NCBI GenBank assembly: GCA_964596345.1
Contig: CAZQSZ010000001.1
Location: 868,001 to 932,000 of the forward strand
Source: CADEDV01 sp964596345
GTDB lineage: Bacteria > Bacteroidota > Bacteroidia > Chitinophagales > Chitinophagaceae
Reading direction: 5' to 3'
DNA length: 64,000 nt
Of this stretch, positions 59,731-64,000 are shown piece by piece. Every line of letters begins with the position of its first letter. The first letter of the stretch is position 1. Made by a program: the position numbers and the translations under genes. A model generated the notes under the pieces. It was given only the letters and a program-made list of their open reading frames with translations, was not told the origin of the DNA and made no database searches.

Positions 59731-59985
59731 ATGTTTGCTAAAGTTAAGTCATCAATTTTTATTGATGCATTACAAATGGAGTTATCAGCTCCCAAAGGAA
59801 ACCCGGTAAGGGGTGTTATCAAAGATGATAAAGGCAGTGTTTGCGGTATCCTGGAAAGGGATATGATCAGCGAACGGGAACATTTTACCTGGTCGGGTTT
59901 GAACGATCTTCCGTACGGACGCTATACCCTGGAAATATCCAATGGGGACGCTGAAATGAAACTGAACCTGGTAAAACGGGTGTAG
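59731..59985 (+). CDS. Small hypothetical protein, 84 residues
   Basis: No known family was recognised. The 84-residue product has no signal peptide and looks like a small beta-rich domain (LERDMISEREHFTWSGLNDLPYGRYTLEIS). The YGRYTLEI ending resembles Ig-like or carboxypeptidase-D-type folds in outline only. It is the only plus-strand gene in a minus-strand block, lying between zapA (divergent) and the coiled-coil gene (convergent, 2 bp between stops). The frame is plausible by codon pattern and start context. Confidence 0.6.
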   Translation: MFAKVKSSIFIDALQMELSAPKGNPVRGVIKDDKGSVCGILERDMISEREHFTWSGLNDLPYGRYTLEISNGDAEMKLNLVKRV

Positions 59986-59987
59986 TC

Positions 59988-60275
59988 TTACCCGCCCAGC
60001 AGGGCAATGCAGCGATCTATTTCTTTCAGGTAGGTATTGATCTTTTTCTCAAACTCTTTTTTATCCGCCTCACTCATTTCCCCGGCATTCAGTTTCAGTA
60101 TATCCACCTTCTGTTTTAATGTATCAATATGTTGCTGTTGTAATTTGGCTCCCTCTTTTGACTTAATCAATTCCTCTTTTAACTGAACATTCTCTTTCTG
60201 CAATGCGGCATGCAGCTTCAGGAATTGCTGCAGCTTATCCTGTATCCGTTTAAGATGTTGTTCCGTTATGCTCAT
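59988..60275 (-). CDS. Coiled-coil protein, possible division factor
   Basis: The 95-residue product is nearly all coiled coil, with heptads through LQQFLKLHAALQKENVQLKEEL and the following 50 residues, and ends CIALLGG. No signal peptide. It follows pheT by 4 bp and precedes zapA on the same strand, interrupted only by the small plus-strand gene. Size, coiled-coil nature and location suggest a ZapB-like partner of ZapA; this is inference from context, not homology. Confidence 0.65.
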   Translation of the reverse strand: MSITEQHLKRIQDKLQQFLKLHAALQKENVQLKEELIKSKEGAKLQQQHIDTLKQKVDILKLNAGEMSEADKKEFEKKINTYLKEIDRCIALLGG

Positions 60276-60279
60276 GTAT

Positions 60280-62706
60280 TTATTTTCTGATCTCTGCCTG
60301 TAATTCTTTTTCCAGGGTGGTCATGATCTTATTCATCCAGCCGTCAATCTCTTTATCAGTGAGTGTTTTTTCAGCATCAACAAATGTAAAATTCACGGCC
60401 AATGATTTTTTATCCCCACCCAATTTCTCGCTTTCAAAAATATCAAAGAGTTTTACCTCCTGCAGTTTATTGAGCCTGATCTTTTGGACAACTTTTTCCA
60501 CTTCTTCATAGGCCAGTTGCTTCGGAACGATCATAGCCACGTCTCTTTGTACCGTCGGGAATCTCGGTATTTCCTTAACTGCCGCTTTTTGTTGCGCCGC
60601 CAGGCCAGCGAGGAATGACCAGTTAAGTCCTGCAAAGAAAACCGGCTGTTTAATATCGAATTTCGCCAGTACTTTTTTGGTTACCTCGCCGGCACCGGCA
60701 ATGACCTGCCCGTTCAGTTTGAATACAATATGGTTATCCAGTTTGGGGACCGCCATTACTTCAATACTATCCGCCCGGATACCTAAAGATTGAAGCACGG
60801 CAGCCACAACACCTTTCAGGAAATAAATATCAGTTTGCTTGCTTTTTTGCTTCCAGCTGTCATCAGAAGTGCTGCCGGTCATCACTACACACAATTTTTC
60901 TTCTTCAGTATATTTCCCGGAACCTGAAGTGCTGTATGCTTTTCCAAATTCAAATAAGCGAAGTGAACTGTTCCGGTGGTTGAGGTTATGGGCTACCACT
61001 TCCAGGGCTGTTTCAAATAGTGAACTGCGCAATATGTTTAGCTCAGCACTCAGGCTGTTCATCATTTTCACCATTGGCTCCAGCTCTTCTTCCGAAAAAT
61101 AGGCAGCATTGGTGATAGAGTTGGTCATGATCTCGTTGAACCCGAGTCCGACCAGGTAGTTCGCTGTTTTTTCCCTGTATGTTTCCGTGGCATAGTTTTC
61201 TTCCACGGACGGGGTGATGGTAATAGCTTCTGGGATTTCCACATTATCTAATCCGTCAATACGAAGCACTTCTTCTACCAAATCGGCGGGAAGGCTGATA
61301 TCAGGTTTGTGATAAGGAACAGCCACCCGCAGTTCATCAATCCCTTCTTTTAAGATTTCAAAGCCAAGGCTGCCCAGGATGTTCTTTACGGCATCCGGGT
61401 GATAATTTTTACCGCTCAGTTTCTTTAAGAAATGGTACTTGATTGCCACCTCTGCTTTTGCCTTTTGATTTGGATACACATCGGTTATTTCGGAAGCAAT
61501 TTCCCCACCGGCAATTTCTTTGGTCATTAAGGCCGCTCTTTTCAGCACATTCACGGTAGCGGAAATATCAGTCCCTTTTTCAAAACGGCTGGCCGCATCT
61601 GTCCTTAACCCATGACGGAAAGAAGTTTTGCGGATAGTTACACCGTCAAAAAAAGCACTTTCTAAAAATATACGGGTGGTGCTTTCTGAAACGCCGCTGT
61701 GTATGCCGCCGAAAACACCGGCAATACACATGCCTTCCTTTTCATTACAGATCATCAGGTCTTCTGCACTTAACTTTCTTTCCTTCTCATCCAGTGATAT
61801 GAATGAGGTTCCTTCCGGCAGGTTTTTAACGATCACTTTTTTACCCGTAATGGCATCTGCATCGAAAGCATGCAAAGGCTGCCCGGTCTCATGCTGGATA
61901 TAATTGGTAATATCAACAATGTTGTTGATAGGCCTCAGCCCTATGGCCTTTAATTTATGCTGCAGCCATTTTGGCGATTCTTTGACCACCACATTGGAAA
62001 TACTAACGGCACTGTAACGGGGACAGGCTATTTCATTCTCCACTTTTACGTCAATAGCTAATGAGTGGTTGTCTGCTTTGAAGCCATTACTGTAAGGCAG
62101 CTTTGTTTTAATGTCTTTTTTATCATGATGACTTAAATAAGCACACACATCCCTGGCCACACCCCAATGACTCATGGCATCCATCCGGTTGGGAGTAAGG
62201 CCGATCTCATATATAATGTCATCATACGGTTCAAAATATGCTGAAGCAGGTGTGCCCACTTTTACATCAGCCGGTAATACCATAATGCCGGCATGGGATG
62301 TACCTAAGCCGATCTCATCTTCGGCGCAGATCATTCCATGGCTTTCCACACTCCTGATCTTTGCCACTTTCATGGTCAGCGGATCACCGGTTGCCGGGTA
62401 GATCGTTGTACCAACAGGAGCGACCACTACTTTTTGACCGGCGGCCACATTCGGGGCGCCACAAACGATCTGTAAAGGCTCGCCTGTTCCGATATTGACA
62501 GTGGTAAGTGTAAGTTTATCAGCATTCGGGTGTTTCTCTGTAGTTAGTACTTCAGCGATCAGCAGGCCTTTTAATCCTCCTTTCACTTCCTCGTAATTGT
62601 TCATACTTTCTACTTCAAGCCCGATGGAAGTGAGGATGCGGCTTAACCTTTCAGGTTCAACTGTTACCGGCAGGTATTCACTCAGCCATTTGTACGAGAT
62701 GGTCAT
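60280..62706 (-). CDS. pheT: Phenylalanine--tRNA ligase beta subunit
   Basis: This 808-residue subunit of the (alpha-beta)2 PheRS supports charging and editing of tRNA(Phe). The tRNA-binding OB domain is at about 40-155 (VLTTEKHPNADKLTLTTVNIG, GMICAEDEIGLG). The B3/B4 editing region, B5 domain and catalytic-like core follow, with the anticodon-binding ferredoxin-like domain at the end (FPTVQRDVAMIVPKQL). Length is normal. A TATCTTCG box at 62731-62738 on the minus strand lies 25 bp upstream. The alpha subunit gene is elsewhere. Confidence 0.97.
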   Translation of the reverse strand: MTISYKWLSEYLPVTVEPERLSRILTSIGLEVESMNNYEEVKGGLKGLLIAEVLTTEKHPNADKLTLTTVNIGTGEPLQIVCGAPNVAAGQKVVVAPVGTTIYPATGDPLTMKVAKIRSVESHGMICAEDEIGLGTSHAGIMVLPADVKVGTPASAYFEPYDDIIYEIGLTPNRMDAMSHWGVARDVCAYLSHHDKKDIKTKLPYSNGFKADNHSLAIDVKVENEIACPRYSAVSISNVVVKESPKWLQHKLKAIGLRPINNIVDITNYIQHETGQPLHAFDADAITGKKVIVKNLPEGTSFISLDEKERKLSAEDLMICNEKEGMCIAGVFGGIHSGVSESTTRIFLESAFFDGVTIRKTSFRHGLRTDAASRFEKGTDISATVNVLKRAALMTKEIAGGEIASEITDVYPNQKAKAEVAIKYHFLKKLSGKNYHPDAVKNILGSLGFEILKEGIDELRVAVPYHKPDISLPADLVEEVLRIDGLDNVEIPEAITITPSVEENYATETYREKTANYLVGLGFNEIMTNSITNAAYFSEEELEPMVKMMNSLSAELNILRSSLFETALEVVAHNLNHRNSSLRLFEFGKAYSTSGSGKYTEEEKLCVVMTGSTSDDSWKQKSKQTDIYFLKGVVAAVLQSLGIRADSIEVMAVPKLDNHIVFKLNGQVIAGAGEVTKKVLAKFDIKQPVFFAGLNWSFLAGLAAQQKAAVKEIPRFPTVQRDVAMIVPKQLAYEEVEKVVQKIRLNKLQEVKLFDIFESEKLGGDKKSLAVNFTFVDAEKTLTDKEIDGWMNKIMTTLEKELQAEIRK

Positions 62707-62730
62707 GTTCTGTTACTTCTTTAATAACTG

Positions 62731-62738
62731 CGAAGATA
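62731..62738 (-). promoter_or_regulatory. Candidate -7 box of pheT
   Basis: The minus strand reads TATCTTCG, one mismatch from TAnnTTTG and identical to the trpS box, 25 bp before the pheT ATG. Confidence 0.4.
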
Positions 62739-62928
62739 AAGGAAAGGGTGCAAGTGACAGGTAGTAGCCCTTACCCGTTTGCATATTCCGGCAGGTAAAT
62801 TTCCGGGGAGCCGGTTTTTTGTATGTATGGATTGCTTAGGAAATGCGCTACTCACTTCATTTCTGCATAGTTGTTGTAATAAAGTACCCGGAGATTGACA
62901 CTATCTTTATAATATAAAATCCGATCGT

Positions 62929-64000
62929 ATGAAAAAGCCCCTGCTCCTTTCTTTTGTTTTGCTGTTATTGCAGACATTCCTGGTGGCCCAGGTACAATGG
63001 TTCCAGAACCAGGATGGTGATAATAGTTATCCGAATGGTACTGTTGGTACTTCTGTTCAACCACTGACTTCAACATCTTTTATTGCCACTTATCTTTGGC
63101 ATGCAGATAATGACCAGTTCACCTGGAAATTATCGAAAACCAATCACAGCGGTTCTGAGCAACGTACCTTTTTTATTACTGGCACTACCACACAGGTGGA
63201 AACCAGGGTGGGAAAGCGAAATGTAATTTATGTACTGGAAAAAAACTACCCTTTAGGATTTGACCCTGTTTATACCTTATTTAAACTGGATAGCAATCTG
63301 AATATCCGGTCGCAGCGAACAATCACTTTCGAAGGCGGGTATTCTGTTTTTAACCTGAACGCATTTAAACTGGATGCGAATGACAATATTTATTTATCAG
63401 GTGATGGGCAGTACCCGGATGGACCTGGTTTTCTGCCCGCTTCGTTTGTATTGAAAACAGATAAGAATCTTTCTACAGCCTGGATGAAGATGGATTCAAT
63501 ACAAACATCTTATTCGGATATTCATATTGATGATAATGGCTACGTATGGGTACTGGAAGATTATTTTGCAACCTTTCCTGATATAAGGATAACCAGGTAT
63601 GGTGCCAACGGTCATTTGAAATGGAGAAAAACCATTACCACCGATGCGGGCCGTTTCAGTCTTTCTTCTGCACTGGCGCAGGATGATCAGCTGCTCATTT
63701 ATGGAGGAAAAGCTATTTCTGAAACGGTGCAAGGAGTATACCTCTGGAAGATCAACAGGAACAATGGAAATATTGTTTATAAGAAAACACATTTTCCTGC
63801 CAATGGTGTACAACTGGCCGACCTCAAACAGGACAGAACCGGTAATATTTTTGCATTGGCCACACAGTATTATAATAACGGAAGAATGTTATGCCGGGTG
63901 GGACGTATCAGTTCCTGGAACGGTACATTACAATGGAGCCGCTATTTCTCTTACGACCAGGATAGTTGCAATCTCTTCAAACTGGTGGTAAATGATAATG
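62929..64000 (+). CDS. Secreted beta-propeller-like protein, partial
   Basis: ATG at 62929 opens a frame of 357 residues still open at the window end. A signal peptide ends near FLVAQ. The rest repeats short beta units with aromatic and Asp/Asn-rich turns (FKLDANDNIYLSGDGQYP, IHIDDNGYVWVLEDY, TGNIFALATQYYNN), each about 40-60 residues. This is the look of SBBP/PQQ-like beta-propeller proteins that are often type IX secretion substrates in Bacteroidota. Any C-terminal sorting domain lies beyond the window. Confidence 0.75.
   Translation, partial: MKKPLLLSFVLLLLQTFLVAQVQWFQNQDGDNSYPNGTVGTSVQPLTSTSFIATYLWHADNDQFTWKLSKTNHSGSEQRTFFITGTTTQVETRVGKRNVIYVLEKNYPLGFDPVYTLFKLDSNLNIRSQRTITFEGGYSVFNLNAFKLDANDNIYLSGDGQYPDGPGFLPASFVLKTDKNLSTAWMKMDSIQTSYSDIHIDDNGYVWVLEDYFATFPDIRITRYGANGHLKWRKTITTDAGRFSLSSALAQDDQLLIYGGKAISETVQGVYLWKINRNNGNIVYKKTHFPANGVQLADLKQDRTGNIFALATQYYNNGRMLCRVGRISSWNGTLQWSRYFSYDQDSCNLFKLVVNDN

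Noticed and set aside
62896..62915. TTGACA followed by TATAAT-like sequence near 62896
   Set aside because: Spacing is only about 7 bp, and Bacteroidota do not use this promoter form.
1..64000. Mobile elements, prophage or defence systems
   Set aside because: No transposase, integrase, phage structural gene, toxin-antitoxin pair, restriction enzyme or Cas gene was recognised on either strand.

Overview
This 64 kb window comes from a Bacteroidota chromosome, most likely a member of the Chitinophagaceae/Chitinophagia; the assignment is inferred from gene content, not from a marker-gene search. The evidence is a SusC/SusD pair, CHU_C-type C-terminal domains with a PorP/SprF partner (type IX secretion), a GGGP-synthase-like protein, a class II ribonucleotide reductase, the tig-clpP-clpP-clpX order, and many promoters fitting the Bacteroidota -7 box TAnnTTTG (often TAnnTTCG here). 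Almost all reading frames are intact; one small secreted-protein gene is frameshifted.

Left part (1-9.4 kb), housekeeping: an ABC-transporter ATPase cut by the window edge and gatC on the minus strand, then trpS, a deoxynucleoside kinase, two related small secreted proteins (the second frameshifted), a GGGPS-family protein, a DUF2490 protein and the large B12-dependent ribonucleotide reductase gene nrdJ. The upstream region of nrdJ holds DnaA-box-like sequences.

Centre (9.4-36.3 kb), a large polysaccharide utilisation locus (PUL): an AraC-type regulator is divergent from susC, susD and a TIG-domain surface glycan-binding lipoprotein. These are followed by a GH26 mannanase, a sodium/sugar symporter, a GH130 phosphorylase, a cellobiose-2-epimerase-like enzyme, a clan GH-A lipoprotein, GH31 (with PA14), GH2, GH3, a CE2-like SGNH esterase, GH27 alpha-galactosidase, an aldo/keto reductase and a GH5 endo-glucanase/mannanase. 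The set fits acetylated (galacto)glucomannan, with GH31/GH2/GH3 suggesting xyloglucan-type side chains as well. Intracellularly, mannobiose would be epimerised to mannosyl-glucose and phosphorolysed. Two intrinsic terminators divide the locus into susCD-SGBP, mannanase, and symporter-to-GH5 units. A 13-bp direct repeat, one copy before araC and one before susC, is a good candidate operator.

Right part (36.4-64 kb): two tiny genes, clpX-clpP-clpP-tig (minus strand), tRNA-Leu(UAG), two paralogous type IX-secreted adhesin-like proteins with a PorP/SprF protein, a Rel/Spo (p)ppGpp enzyme, purA, an acidic low-complexity protein, pabB, a lytic transglycosylase, gatA, tatA, rplS, rny, zapA with a small coiled-coil neighbour, pheT, and the start of a secreted beta-propeller-like protein that runs off the window. 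Several long purine-rich intergenic hairpins lie between these genes. No CRISPR array, insertion sequence, integrase, prophage or rRNA was seen.
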